A stretch of 64,000 nucleotides of DNA from SAR202-VII-2 sp965263165 (GCA_965263165.1 OZ253584.1:2542001-2606000); one strand, 5' to 3'; shown: positions 16,841 to 25,749, counted from the first letter of the stretch. Notes: a model not told the origin generated them from the letters alone. Numbers and translations: made by a program.

Positions 16841-17227
16841 TCAGTCGGGCAGGAAACCCAGCCCGCTGTTACCTTCGCCGATGCCCCCTCTGTAGCGGAA
16901 CTTGCCGTTGGGGCCGGACGTGGTGGCACTGTCGTCCTCGAAGTCGAGGCGGACACTGACGCCGCCCTCGCACAGCACGACGACTACTTCCTGGGTCCGC
17001 TCCGTAACCCTGAGCGGGCGCTGCTCGAAGAGGTTTCTGGCCCCCACATTCAGTTTAAGCAGCGGGGGGGCTGAGATGTCGCGCTTCACCTGGTCTGCGT
17101 CCAAGACGGCAAAGCTGCTATCCGCGCAGTTGAACACAGGCTTCTGTGGCAGGTCTATGAAATCAGGCATGGGTTGAGGCTCATCTCCTTCTTGGGTTTT
17201 GCCGCGAACATTGGGGTCGAGGGCCAT
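16841..17227 (-). CDS. Small protein of unknown function downstream of a methyltransferase-endonuclease gene
   Basis: Up to 128 residues. The start is uncertain: the ATG at 17227 has no clear ribosome site, and an internal ATG at 17170 (MPDFIDLPQ) has GGAGATGAG upstream. The sequence is predicted to be mostly beta (LLKLNVGARNLFEQRPLRV, then VVVVLCEGGVSVRLDFEDD), with no signal peptide and no motif I recognise. It follows the methyltransferase-endonuclease gene by 39 bp in the same direction, so an accessory role in that system is possible but unproven. Confidence 0.5.
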   Translation of the reverse strand: MALDPNVRGKTQEGDEPQPMPDFIDLPQKPVFNCADSSFAVLDADQVKRDISAPPLLKLNVGARNLFEQRPLRVTERTQEVVVVLCEGGVSVRLDFEDDSATTSGPNGKFRYRGGIGEGNSGLGFLPD

Positions 17228-17266
17228 GATGGGCGGGTTGCGCGGAACAAGGCGGTGGATGCGGGT

Positions 17267-18910
17267 CTACACGAGGGGCTTCTGCTCGGCTTCCTGCTTG
17301 CGCCGCTGCGCCCGCTTGAACGTGGCCGTAGGCACAAGCCAAGGATACTGTACTTGCCGCCCGTCGACAAGTTCCCGAATGGTCAGCAACTGGACGCGAG
17401 GGACGGAGCGGTTTGCGTCCTGGGGGGAGGCGTAGAAGCCGGCGGAGGCGGCTTCCTTGCGCATGGGGCCGGTGGGCTCCTCAAGGGTCACCAACACGCC
17501 GAAAGCCGCCTTCTCCCGGTCCAGCACACCCACGAGGTCGCGGACGTGGCTGGCCTGGACATGGCCGCTCTTGACCTGAACCACCACGGTCTTGGCCTTT
17601 CCGCTACGGTCGTCGAAGAAGTAGATGTAGCCGTCCACTCCCCTATCCGCCCCCTTGCGCTTGTCCTGGGCCGGGCGGGCGTCCACCAGGCCCAGCGCCC
17701 ACCACTCGAACTGGAAGCGGTCCTGGAGGGCAAGGGCGCGGGCGCTGGCAAGGTCCTTGGGCTCCCCAATGACCTCATAGGGCGCGAGGCCGGTCCCGTA
17801 GGTGTCCTCCAGGCGGTTCTTCATGAGCGTAATGGCCAGGTGCGTGACGTCAACGCCGATCCAACGGCGTTTCAGCCGCTCCGCCACGGCGATGGTGGTG
17901 CCGCAACCGCAGAAGGGATCCAGCACTAGGTCTCCTTCATTGCTGCTGGCGTTGATGATGCGCTCCAGGAGCGCCTCCGGCTTCTGCGTAGGGTAGCCAA
18001 GGCGCTCGCGGGCCTGGGAGTTGATTGGATCGATATCTGCCCAGACATTGGTTAGGAGGGTTCCTTCCATTTCATCCAGGTAGCGTTTCAACTGTGGCCG
18101 CTTTGTCCTATCGCCGGGGTACCAGATACGCCCCTCCGCATCCAGGCGCTCCATAGTGGACCGCTCATAGCGCCACCCCTTGGGAGGACTTGGGTAGCCT
18201 TTCCACTCGTACATCATGTTGGGCCGAGGATTAGGACTTGTCATATTGTCGAGCCTGTACAATCTGCCATCAGACTCGTTGTAGCGGTACTTGTTCCGCA
18301 CATAATCAGCGGCGTACTCTTTGCGGATAGTGTTCCACGTGAAATGCAGCCGGCGATCCTTCACATAATAGAGAATGATATCCGCCACACCACTCCAGCT
18401 CTTCGAATCGCTGTGGACGTTGGTTCTCCTCCAAGTGATCTCGCTCCTGAAATTCGCAGGCCCGAATGCCGCGTCCATGAGCAGTTTGAGGTAGTGGCTG
18501 GCTGTGGGGTCGCAGTGGAGGTAGATGCTGCCGGTGGGCTTCAGAACGCGGTGCAACTCCACCATGCGCTGGGCCATCATGGTCAGGTAGGCCATCATGT
18601 CGTTCTGGCCTAGAAACGCCCGCAGCGCCTGGACAAGGTCAGCGAGCTTCTTGGGGCCTTGGACCACGACCTCGTGGTAGGCGCGCTCGCTCTCCAGTCC
18701 CCAGTGCCACGTATCCTCGAAAGCCTCGATCTGGGCAGCGGACTGCTCCCCGCCCCTTTCTTGGAACAGGACGTTATAGGTGGCGTTGGAGTTGAAGGGC
18801 GGGTCGAGGTAGATGAGGTCTACGGTCTCGTCGGCGACATGCTCCCTGAGGATGTCGAGGTTGTCCCCGAAGTAGAGCTTGTTCTTTCAGTTGATCTCTT
18901 TGCTCGACAC
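17267..18910 (-). pseudogene. Beta-class DNA methyltransferase fused to PD-(D/E)xK endonuclease, interrupted by TGA at codon 8
   Basis: From the GTG at 18910 (GAGGAGA upstream) the frame reads VSSKEIN, then TGA (18887-18889), then KNKLYFGDNLDIL and on for about 540 residues. The methyltransferase has motif IV LDPPFN (about residues 35-40) before motif I DPFCGCGTT (331-339), with YPTQKPEALLERI between, the beta-class order of type III Mod and similar enzymes. The C-terminal third has GADRGVDG and VVVQVKSG (about 424-448), a PD-(D/E)xK nuclease core of Mrr type. Relatives, as I recall them, carry Trp where the TGA lies. Restarting after the TGA lacks a good start codon before the catalytic motif, so the gene is dead, mis-sequenced or read through. 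Confidence 0.8.
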
Positions 18911-18981
18911 CTGTGTCTCCTCAGGGGATGTTGCCTTCCTCGCCAGGTTGCCGCGCCCGCGAGTCTCGCTCGCATCTTGAC

Positions 18982-20046
18982 CTAGGGCCGCGACCAGAGT
19001 GACGCGACTTGGGGGGCTGCTTTTTCAACCTCCGCTTCCACGACCCGCAGGAGGTCGTCGAGGCCCCAGCGGCGCTCGGCGGATATGACGACCGTGGGCA
19101 TGTCCCTATCCTGCTTCCCCGCGATCTCAGCGGCGTCGATGCTCCCGTTGGCCGCCGGTTGGATGAGGTCGGCCTTGTTGAGCACGAGGACCCGCGGGTA
19201 GGCGTCGACGCCAAGCTCCCGCAGTGTCTCGTCGACGACCTGGGCCTGTTCGGCGGCGTTGGGATGGGTGATGTCCACGACGTGGAGGATCACGCTGGCT
19301 TCCTGAAGCTCCTCGAGGGTTGCCCTGAAGGCCGCAACGAGGCCGTGGGAAAGCTTCTGGATGAACCCCACGGTGTCGGTGAGGAGAATAGGCCGCTCGT
19401 CCGGCAACTGAATGCGACGGGTTACCGGGTCCAGCGTGGAGAAGAGCTGGTCCTGAGCGATGACGCCGGCCTTGCTGAGGGCGTTGAACAGGGTGCTCTT
19501 GCCGGCGTTGGTGTACCCGACCAAGGAGACCACGGAGATGCCGGCGGCCCGGCGGCGCTCTCGGTAGCGGGAGCGGTGGCGCCGCACGAGGTCAAGCTCC
19601 CGCTTGAGACGTTGAATCCTGTTGTTGACAAGCCTGCGGTCCGTTTCGAGCTGGCTCTCGCCGGGGCCTCGGGTGCCGATGCCGCCGCCCAGCCGCTCCA
19701 GGTGGGTCCATTGCCCTGCCAGCCGCGGCAGCAGGTACTCGTACTGCGCGAGCTCCACCTGGAGGCGTCCCTCGCGGGTGCTGGCGTGGCTGCCAAAGAC
19801 ATCCAGGATCAGGCTTGTGCGGTCGAGGACCTTGATCTCGAGGACGTGTTCAAGGTTTTGCTGCTGCGTGGGCCTGAGCTCATCGTCGAAGATGACGGAT
19901 TCGGCGTCCAGCGCAGCGATGGCCTCCTTGAGCTCATCGAGTTTGCCCCGGCCGAGGTAGAACGGCCCCGGCTTCGCCCTCCGCTGCTTGACTCGGCCCA
20001 CAACAGTGGCCCCTGCCGTGTGAGCGAGACGGCCCAACTCCTCCAA
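18982..20046 (-). CDS. hflX: Ribosome-associated GTPase HflX
   Basis: At least 354 residues. It has the N-terminal HflX domain (GRGKLDELKEAI, IFDDELRPTQQQNLE, VLDRTSLILDVF), the glycine-rich GGGIGTRGPGESQLETDRR linker, then the GTPase domain: GYTNAGKST (G1), DTVGF (G3) and NKAD (G4). It splits stalled 70S ribosomes in known homologues. The TTG at 20046 is the first conventional start, yet family-like sequence (ERAILVGVGPAPG, WDLDDS) continues upstream in frame to about 20110. The only boundary there is the dapL stop (TAG, 20164-20166), so the real start may be non-canonical. Confidence 0.93.
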   Translation of the reverse strand: MEELGRLAHTAGATVVGRVKQRRAKPGPFYLGRGKLDELKEAIAALDAESVIFDDELRPTQQQNLEHVLEIKVLDRTSLILDVFGSHASTREGRLQVELAQYEYLLPRLAGQWTHLERLGGGIGTRGPGESQLETDRRLVNNRIQRLKRELDLVRRHRSRYRERRRAAGISVVSLVGYTNAGKSTLFNALSKAGVIAQDQLFSTLDPVTRRIQLPDERPILLTDTVGFIQKLSHGLVAAFRATLEELQEASVILHVVDITHPNAAEQAQVVDETLRELGVDAYPRVLVLNKADLIQPAANGSIDAAEIAGKQDRDMPTVVISAERRWGLDDLLRVVEAEVEKAAPQVASLWSRP

Positions 20047-20163
20047 CGAGTCGTCGAGGTCCCAGAGCGCGAATCCCGGCGCAGGGCCAACGCCGACAAG
20101 GATTGCCCGCTCGGACCGGGCCTCCGTAGCATGCGTGGTTGGCTTGACTATTTCGGCAGCCCC

Positions 20164-21339
20164 CTACCCGTCCTTAGGTGGAATCTTCAGGTTGCGGAGC
20201 CGGTTCAGGCCCTCTTCGACCCGTTCACCGGGCGTTGTGAGGGAGATGCGGAAGTAGCCCTCGCCGGCCTGGCCGTAGCCGGTCCCGGGCGTCACCACGA
20301 CGCTGGCCTCGTCGAGGAGGAGGGTGGCGAACTCCGCCGAGGCGTAGCCGGGGGGGACGCTGGCCCAGATGTAGAGGCCGGCCTTGGGGTAGGTGTAAGC
20401 CAGGCCCATGTCGTCGAGGGCGGCCAGCACCTGGTCCCTGCGCCGGCGGTACACGGCCACGTTGTCGGCAATGATGTCCTGGGGCCCGGTGAGGGCCTCG
20501 ATGGCGCCGTATTGGATGGACTGAGGAATGCCGGAGTCCAGGTTGGACTTGAGGCGGGTCAGGGCGTCGACCATTGCGGCATTGCCAACGGCCATGCCGA
20601 CGCGCCAGCCGGTCATGTTGTAGCACTTGGACAGTGAATGGAACTCCACGCCGACCTCGCGGGCGCCCGGCACTTCCAGGAAGCTCATGGGCTTGTAGCC
20701 ATCGAAGGCCATCTCGCTGTAGGCGGCGTCGGAGAGGATGGCGACCTCATAGCGGCGGGCGAAGGCAATGCAGCGTTCGTAGAAATCGGCCTCGGCGACG
20801 GCGCCGGTGGGGTTGTTGGGATAGTTGACCCACAGGCAGGTTGCCCGTTGAGCGACGTCCGCGGGTATGGCGTCGAGGTCAGGGAGCCAACCGTTCTCTT
20901 CCTTTAAGGGGGTGAAGTACGGCTCTCCGCCGGCGAAGAGGGTTCCGGCGTTGTACACCGGATAGGCCGGATCCGGTATGAGGGCCACATCGCCCGGGTC
21001 GACGAAGCAGAAGGCGGTGTGCCCTATCCCCTCCTTGGCGCCGATGAGGGGCACGACTTCCTTGTTGGGGTCCAGCTCCTGGCCGAAGCGCTGGCCGTAC
21101 CAGTCGGCGATAGCCTTGCGAAGCGCCGGGAGGCCGTCGGTTTCGGGGTAGCGGTGGTTCGGGGGGTTGTAGGTCTCGCTGGCGATTTTGTCCAGGATGT
21201 GCTTGGGTGTGGGAATATCGGGGTCGCCGATGCCGAAGGTGACGACGTCTTCGCCCCGGGCCCGCTTCTCGGCGATCTTGCGGGAGATCTCAAGGAAGAG
21301 GTAGGGGGGAAGCCGGTCCAGGCGCTTGGATAGCCGCAT
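20164..21339 (-). CDS. dapL: LL-diaminopimelate aminotransferase-like (class I/II PLP enzyme)
   Basis: A 391-residue fold-type I aminotransferase with AAGGAGA before its ATG. It shows FGIGDPDIPTP near the N-terminus, the PLP-binding segment IGAKEGIGH, NYPNNPTGA, LSDAAYSEM and the Schiff-base Lys in SLSKCYNMTGWR, all typical of the DapL group used for one-step synthesis of LL-diaminopimelate. dapF, the next enzyme of the lysine route, lies about 1.6 kb upstream with an IS element between them, which supports the role. A broader-specificity aminotransferase cannot be excluded. Confidence 0.85.
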   Translation of the reverse strand: MRLSKRLDRLPPYLFLEISRKIAEKRARGEDVVTFGIGDPDIPTPKHILDKIASETYNPPNHRYPETDGLPALRKAIADWYGQRFGQELDPNKEVVPLIGAKEGIGHTAFCFVDPGDVALIPDPAYPVYNAGTLFAGGEPYFTPLKEENGWLPDLDAIPADVAQRATCLWVNYPNNPTGAVAEADFYERCIAFARRYEVAILSDAAYSEMAFDGYKPMSFLEVPGAREVGVEFHSLSKCYNMTGWRVGMAVGNAAMVDALTRLKSNLDSGIPQSIQYGAIEALTGPQDIIADNVAVYRRRRDQVLAALDDMGLAYTYPKAGLYIWASVPPGYASAEFATLLLDEASVVVTPGTGYGQAGEGYFRISLTTPGERVEEGLNRLRNLKIPPKDG

Positions 21340-21505
21340 GCAGTCTCCTTGGTGTGGTGAATGGCCGCCACGGGGATTTTACAGGGCCGAGGCTGACTTT
21401 AGAAGGGCGGGGGTTGCGCGGCGGGCGGCGGCGCCCGCTTGGCTGAACAGCGATATGAACGAGCGCTTCCTATTAAGGAAGAGGGTTCCCCCGGCTGGGG
21501 CGAAG

Positions 21506-21612
21506 GGAGGGGGCTTATGGCGGCGGGCGTTGTTGTCCCACCTAGCCCACCCCCCCCCCGGCGGGGGGTGGGCCCCCTGCACCCTGCTTGGGGGGACGGA
21601 GGGGGGAGGAGA
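21506..21612. repeat. GC-rich REP-like family 2 copy
   Basis: Contains GGGGGCTTATGGCGGCGGGCG, the GTTGTCCCACCTAGCCCAC segment, a C8/G6 palindromic core and CCCCCTGCACCCTGCTTGGG, shared with the other family 2 copies. It lies in the 300-bp gap between dapL and the IS element. Confidence 0.7.
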
Positions 21613-21637
21613 CGCACCCTAACCTTCCCCCGAGTAC

Positions 21638-22854
21638 GAGACCTTTGCGTAATCCCCATTGATGCGCCGTTTGGTTGGAATGAGGGTTCTGGCGGGGATT
21701 GGGGGGCCTGATGGCGGCCTGCGGCCTGGCTCTCCTCCCCGGTCTCCCTGACTTCTCAGGGCTTCCCGGGCGCTTCCACCCCCTGCGGGCACACGCCGCC
21801 CCCGGCGGTCAGGCGGCATCCAGCAGAAGACGGTCAGCCCGCCGCAGGTTGTATGCCGCACACTTGAAGAACAGCTCCGTGGCGTTCCGCGCTAGCCCCA
21901 TGTACCGCACCCGCCGGTAGCCGTAGGTCCGCTTCAGCGTCCCAAACACCTTCTCCACCGCCGACCGCTGCTGTGCTATCAGTGCGTTCCGCCGCTGCTC
22001 CCACGGCGGCAGCACCGGATGATGCTTGTCCGCCCGCCGCATGATCCGGTCCTTGATGCCCAGGGACTTGAGCCAGGCACTCCGCTGCTTCGACCCGTAG
22101 GCCTTGTCCGCATACACCGCCGCCTCATCTCCCCTCACCAACGCCTCCGCCACTTCCGTATCGTTCACGTTGGCCGGCGTCAGCACCGCCTCCCGGATCA
22201 GCCCTGACCCTGCATCCACCCCCACGTGCGCCTTGTAGCCGAACTGCGACACCCCCCGCTGGCGCGTGAACCGCGCATCGGGGTCGGTCTCGCTCGGCGC
22301 TCCCGGCCGCCTCCCTCGCAGCGAAGGACGCTTCGCCTGCGCCTCCACGATGGTCGCATCAAGGAGCGTCCCCTTCTTCACGAAGAGGTTGCGCTGCGCC
22401 AATTGCCGGTCCATCTCCTTGAACAGTCGCAGGGCCAAACCCCGCTCCGTCACTTCCCTGCGGAAGCGGCTGATCGTCGAGTGGTCGGGGACGGCGTCCT
22501 CCAGGCCAAGCCCCACGAACCGCTTGAACGAGACCCGGTCCCACAGCGCTTCCTCGATCGCTTCGTCGGAAGCGTCATACCACTGCTGGAGCACCATGAC
22601 CTTGACCATCACCACCGGCGGATAGCTCGGACGGCCTGACGGGGCGGCATAGATGCCCTTGACCACGTTGGCCAACTCCTTCCAGTCCAGCATCGCCTCG
22701 AGCCGCTCCAACTTCCCGTTCCGTCCGACTCGGTCCGGGAGAAGCACCTCAATGAACGACTGTCCACGTATCGTCCGGTGCATGGCTTCCCCTCCTTGGC
22801 GTTGGCTCTCCGTGCTGATTGTGCCTGACCAGAAAGAGGTTATGCAAAGGTCTC
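21638..22854 (-). mobile_element. IS5-family insertion sequence, 1217 bp
   Basis: Terminal inverted repeats start GAGACCTTTGC(G/A)TAA at both ends (21638 inward and 22854 inward). A 4-bp direct repeat GTAC flanks it (21634-21637 and 22855-22858). Rejoining the flanks gives CCCCCGAGTACTCGGGGG, a perfect palindrome matching the REP family 3 sites elsewhere in the window. One complete transposase gene fills the element. Confidence 0.92.
21809..22783 (-). CDS. IS5-family DDE transposase
   Basis: A 324-residue transposase. An N-terminal helical domain (YPPVVMVKVMVLQQWYDASDE, PDHSTISRFR) is followed by the DDE catalytic core: Asp in LLDATIVEA, Asp in VYADKAYGS and Glu in AVEKVFGTLKR, with the Y-(2)-R-(3)-E-(6)-K-like signature around RSAVEKVFGTLKRTYG. 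It is intact, with no frameshift, and both inverted repeats and target duplications are clean, so the insertion appears recent. It separates dapF from dapL. Confidence 0.95.
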   Translation of the reverse strand: MHRTIRGQSFIEVLLPDRVGRNGKLERLEAMLDWKELANVVKGIYAAPSGRPSYPPVVMVKVMVLQQWYDASDEAIEEALWDRVSFKRFVGLGLEDAVPDHSTISRFRREVTERGLALRLFKEMDRQLAQRNLFVKKGTLLDATIVEAQAKRPSLRGRRPGAPSETDPDARFTRQRGVSQFGYKAHVGVDAGSGLIREAVLTPANVNDTEVAEALVRGDEAAVYADKAYGSKQRSAWLKSLGIKDRIMRRADKHHPVLPPWEQRRNALIAQQRSAVEKVFGTLKRTYGYRRVRYMGLARNATELFFKCAAYNLRRADRLLLDAA

Positions 22855-22948
22855 GTACTCGGGGGCAGGGACCGGAGGGTTGCCTTGAGCACGAGGGCAG
22901 TGATAGGAGGAGGCGACGCCGCGCCGAGGGGCGGCGGGGAAGGGTCCG

Positions 22949-23809
22949 CTACCGCGTCCACTCGCCGCGGAAGACCTCTTCCGCGGGGCCGGACATGAAC
23001 ATTTCGCCGAGGCCGTCCCACTCGATGTTCAGGGCGCCGCCCGGCAGCTCGACCTGAGCCACGTTGCCGGTGAGGCCCTGCAGGCGCGCCGCAGCGGCGG
23101 CCGCGCAGGCCCCGGTGCCGCAGGCAAGGGTCAGGCCGGCGCCGCGTTCCCAGACTCGCACCTTCATATGCGTGGGGTCGACGACCGAGACGATCTCGAA
23201 GTTGGTCCGCTTGGGGAACAGAGGGTGGCGCTCCACCTGCGGGCCGATCTCAGCGAGGGGAAAGTCTTCCACGGGTTCGTCGAGGAAGGTCACGGCGTGG
23301 GGGTTGCCCAGGGAGACGAAGGTCATGGGCATCGTCCGCCCGTTCACGGCGACGGGGTAGTTGAGCACCGGGCCGCCGGCGAGAGCGGTTGCCCCGTTGC
23401 CGCCATCGAGGTTGACGGGCACGAGCTCAGGAGCAACCACCGGTTGGCCCATGCCGATGCGAGCCCCGGTCACTCTACCCGCCTCCATGAAAGGCTCCAC
23501 GGTCAGCGCGCCGGCGCCGGTCTCCACCCTGAACGATTCCGGCAACATGACGCCGTCCTCGACGACGTACTTGGCGAAGCAGCGGATGCCGTTGCCGCAC
23601 ATTTCGGCCTCGGAGCCATCCGGGTTGAACATGCGCATGCGGATGTCTGCAACATCCGATAGGCCGGCCACCAGCAGACCGTCGGCGCCGACGCCGAAGT
23701 GCCGGTCGCACATGTCCACGGCCAGCGAGGGCCAGTCGAGGTCGTCGTCGCGGCCGTCGACAAGGATGAAGTCATTGCCGCATCCGTGCATTTTGCTGAA
23801 GAGAATCAT
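22949..23809 (-). CDS. dapF: Diaminopimelate epimerase
   Basis: A 286-residue enzyme that converts LL- to meso-diaminopimelate for lysine and, where present, peptidoglycan synthesis. Both catalytic cysteines are visible in their motifs: EMCGNGIRCFAKY (about residue 70) and LACGTGACAAA (about residue 220). Start motif FSKMHGCGNDFILVD is typical. The ATG overlaps the stop of the upstream 60-residue gene by 4 bp (ATGA). dapL would have been directly downstream before the IS5 insertion. Confidence 0.97.
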   Translation of the reverse strand: MILFSKMHGCGNDFILVDGRDDDLDWPSLAVDMCDRHFGVGADGLLVAGLSDVADIRMRMFNPDGSEAEMCGNGIRCFAKYVVEDGVMLPESFRVETGAGALTVEPFMEAGRVTGARIGMGQPVVAPELVPVNLDGGNGATALAGGPVLNYPVAVNGRTMPMTFVSLGNPHAVTFLDEPVEDFPLAEIGPQVERHPLFPKRTNFEIVSVVDPTHMKVRVWERGAGLTLACGTGACAAAAAARLQGLTGNVAQVELPGGALNIEWDGLGEMFMSGPAEEVFRGEWTR

Positions 23810-23988
23810 GATTCCCGCTTCTCGTCCTTCTTACCAGGGATGATGTCGAGGTCGTCAATGTTGCCGTAGTTTTCCTTGGGCAGGTTCTGAAATCGCTCCC
23901 GGAAGTCTTCCACGCGGCGTTGTGCAAAGGTGCGCACGGCATAGGTCACCAGGGCCCCGACGGCAACTCCCAACAGGCGTCGCATCAT
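23806..23988 (-). CDS. Small membrane-associated protein, unknown
   Basis: A 60-residue protein with GGAGG upstream. It has a short hydrophobic N-terminus (LLGVAVGALVTYAVRTF), then a charged stretch (RRVEDFRERFQNLPKENYG) and a Lys/Glu tail. It is translationally coupled to dapF (ATGA overlap), which supports it being real. No family is recognised. Confidence 0.55.
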   Translation of the reverse strand: MMRRLLGVAVGALVTYAVRTFAQRRVEDFRERFQNLPKENYGNIDDLDIIPGKKDEKRES

Positions 23989-24102
23989 TGACGATAACCT
24001 CCACCATCAGTATAGCACCCCTACCCTTGTGCAGATAGCGCTCCTCCCGACTCCACCACTGTTGCGACGCTGAGACGGTGAGCGAGGCTTTGTAACGTTA
24101 CT

Positions 24103-24471
24103 CAGCCGGATTTCGGGGTTTGCAGGCACGAAGCCATTACAAAGGCATTACAGGTCATTACAAAGCCATTAAGAGTCGCTACAGAGTCATTACGGAGTCG
24201 TTACGGACCGTTGCCCAGCCGTTACGAGTCATTCGTCATTTTGGAGCCATCCTGCTCCAAAGAGCCTGTGCCGTACAACGGCATTCGCTCCGGTCCCAGC
24301 CTTCCTCGGAGGGTTGTGGGCCTAGGGGTGTTCCCTCAGCGCGCCTGCCACAGGGGGATTCTCTGTGGTTAGCCCCCAGTGCTCATGTATGCGGCAGGCT
24401 CCGAGGAGGAGAAGCGGGCCAGTGGCTGACTTCATGGGGGGCACTATAGCACAAATGAGCGGCTTCTGCAA
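24103..24471 (-). repeat. Dispersed element copy 3
   Basis: Third copy of the element at 8942. Promoter TTGCAG (24466-24471), 17 bp, TATAGT (24443-24448). The first hairpin is weakened by two mismatches, the CCACAG/CTGTGG hairpin is intact, and the body is conserved. The tandem block (about 24130-24240) has roughly ten 11-nt units of GTAATGACTYT type, a sequence unlike copies 1 and 2, while the flanks (CGTGCCTGCAAACCCCGAAA and GGAGCCATCC-like) stay conserved. It points toward the dapF operon. Confidence 0.7.
24443..24471 (-). promoter_or_regulatory. Conserved promoter of element copy 3
   Basis: TTGCAG-N17-TATAGT with TGTGC before the -10, matching copies 1 and 2. Confidence 0.65.
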
Positions 24472-24517
24472 GGGGAGGAGGGCATAACCTAGGCGGATGG
24501 TCTTGTTGTGGCTTGCG

Positions 24518-24672
24518 CCCTCCTTCAGCGGAGGGGTTGGCTTGGCGTGCGCCGTTGTCCCACCTGCCCACCCTCCAACGTTTTTGGAAACAGGGGGACT
24601 CCCCCTGTACCCCCGGCGGGGGCTGCTGCGGCCTGCGCCCTGCTTTGGGGGACGGGGGGGCGCGACGGCCCC
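24518..24672. repeat. GC-rich REP-like family 2 copy
   Basis: Contains CGCCCTCCTTCAGCGGAGGG, GTTGTCCCACC, CCAACGTTTTTGG, the palindrome ACAGGGGGACTCCCCCTGT and CCCCCGGCGGGGGCTG. Same order as at 29896 and 31908. Confidence 0.75.
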
Positions 24673-24693
24673 GAGCACTCCGAACGCTGGCCT

Positions 24694-24764
24694 AGGGGCT
24701 GTTCACACTGGCGGACTGGATTACCGGCCTTGGCCGGAAGGATGGCGGCTTTGTCAGGCCACAG
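24694..24764. repeat. 70-bp repeat shared with 31784-31854
   Basis: The segment from GCTGTTCACACTGGCGG through GGATTACCGGCC to the GGCCACA end recurs at 31784-31854 with about ten differences. It abuts a family 2 repeat here and precedes one there. Confidence 0.75.
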
Positions 24765-24958
24765 GTGACAACCTCGCTAGCATAAGATACAGTCGTAAGC
24801 ACTCTGGCACGAGTTGGTCTGCCGCGCTCATCGCTGTGGACCATTGGTACTTGGGCTTGCCCGCAAGGAACAGGCACACGCCCCCTTGCGGCCCAACGTA
24901 CCAGGAGACGGCAACTCGTGCCAGAGGAGCCTGAATCCTTGCCTCAAGGGGGCTTCCC

Positions 24959-25465
24959 ATGTTGAAAAAGGTGGCGTTGGCCTTGGCCGCACTGGTTACC
25001 CTTTTCCTCGTCTGCACGGTCGCCATTACTGTGTTCGGGGACAGCGAAGAGACTCCTCGCTCCCCAGCGCCGTCAGCTACCTCTACGCTCGCGTCTGCGC
25101 CGAGTGTCACCCAAGCCCCTCCTACGCCTACGCCATCACGACCCACAGACATATCAGACGGGACGCTTAAAATGGTCACAGATACCATCATCCTCTCGGA
25201 CCCGCTCATCCGCGATGCGGCGATAAGTCAAGACGGCAACGACCTGAGTCTCGTGCTTGTGGTGGGGAATGCGATCAACGAGCAACACGCCAAAAGACTT
25301 GGGGACAACTTTGTCAGGATGCTCAAGAGCCTTGGCCCCGACGATCCCCCGGGCCAGGACATCGGAGCCGGGAAGTACAACTACCTTGTCGGCGTTTACT
25401 TCCCGGACGGGCAACGCTTGGTTCAAGGAGCCAAGTCGAGTAATAGCCAACGCATCGCCTGGTAG
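24959..25465 (+). CDS. Membrane-anchored extracytoplasmic protein, unknown
   Basis: A 168-residue protein. An N-terminal hydrophobic segment (VALALAALVTLFLVCTVAITVFG) is followed by a Ser/Pro/Thr linker (about residues 32-65) and a small alpha/beta domain (SLVLVVGNAINEQHAKRLGDNFVRML, then YLVGVYFPDGQRLVQGAK). This resembles small secreted domains in Chloroflexota, but I recognise no named family. The window from 24765 to 24958 holds nothing else clear. Confidence 0.6.
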   Translation: MLKKVALALAALVTLFLVCTVAITVFGDSEETPRSPAPSATSTLASAPSVTQAPPTPTPSRPTDISDGTLKMVTDTIILSDPLIRDAAISQDGNDLSLVLVVGNAINEQHAKRLGDNFVRMLKSLGPDDPPGQDIGAGKYNYLVGVYFPDGQRLVQGAKSSNSQRIAW

Positions 25466-25605
25466 CGGGTAACCAGGTGAGCGGCTTACCCTTCCTTGGG
25501 TTCGCCCCCAATCTCAAAGCGGGTGACTGCCGGGAGACCATTCGCGCGGAGCACAGCGATGATGGCGCGAGCAAGTTCTTGATTGGGGTCAGGAGGGGGC
25601 GAAAC

Positions 25606-25662
25606 CCCCATCCTAACCTGCCCCCGTATTCGGGGGGCAGGGACAGAGGCGTCTCCGGCGGC
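25606..25662. repeat. REP-like family 3 hairpin
   Basis: CCTAACCTGCCCCCGTATTC followed by GGGGGGCAGGGACAGAGG. The same short palindrome recurs at 32120 and 62902 and forms the target of the IS5 insertion. Confidence 0.7.
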
Positions 25663-25749
25663 AGTTGGAACCCGCAATTGCAGAAATAGGTAGCGTCCCT
25701 ACCGTGATAAGCCAATGGCGCTCCGTCCTACAAGTGTTAAAGGGCAGAC

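Noticed and set aside
18887..18889. TGA in the methyltransferase as a selenocysteine codon
   Set aside because: No SECIS-like hairpin follows, the position is not catalytic, and relatives have Trp there as far as I recall.
21340..21505. tRNA or other structured RNA upstream of dapL
   Set aside because: No cloverleaf or T-arm sequence found by eye; only GC-rich repeat sequence is visible.
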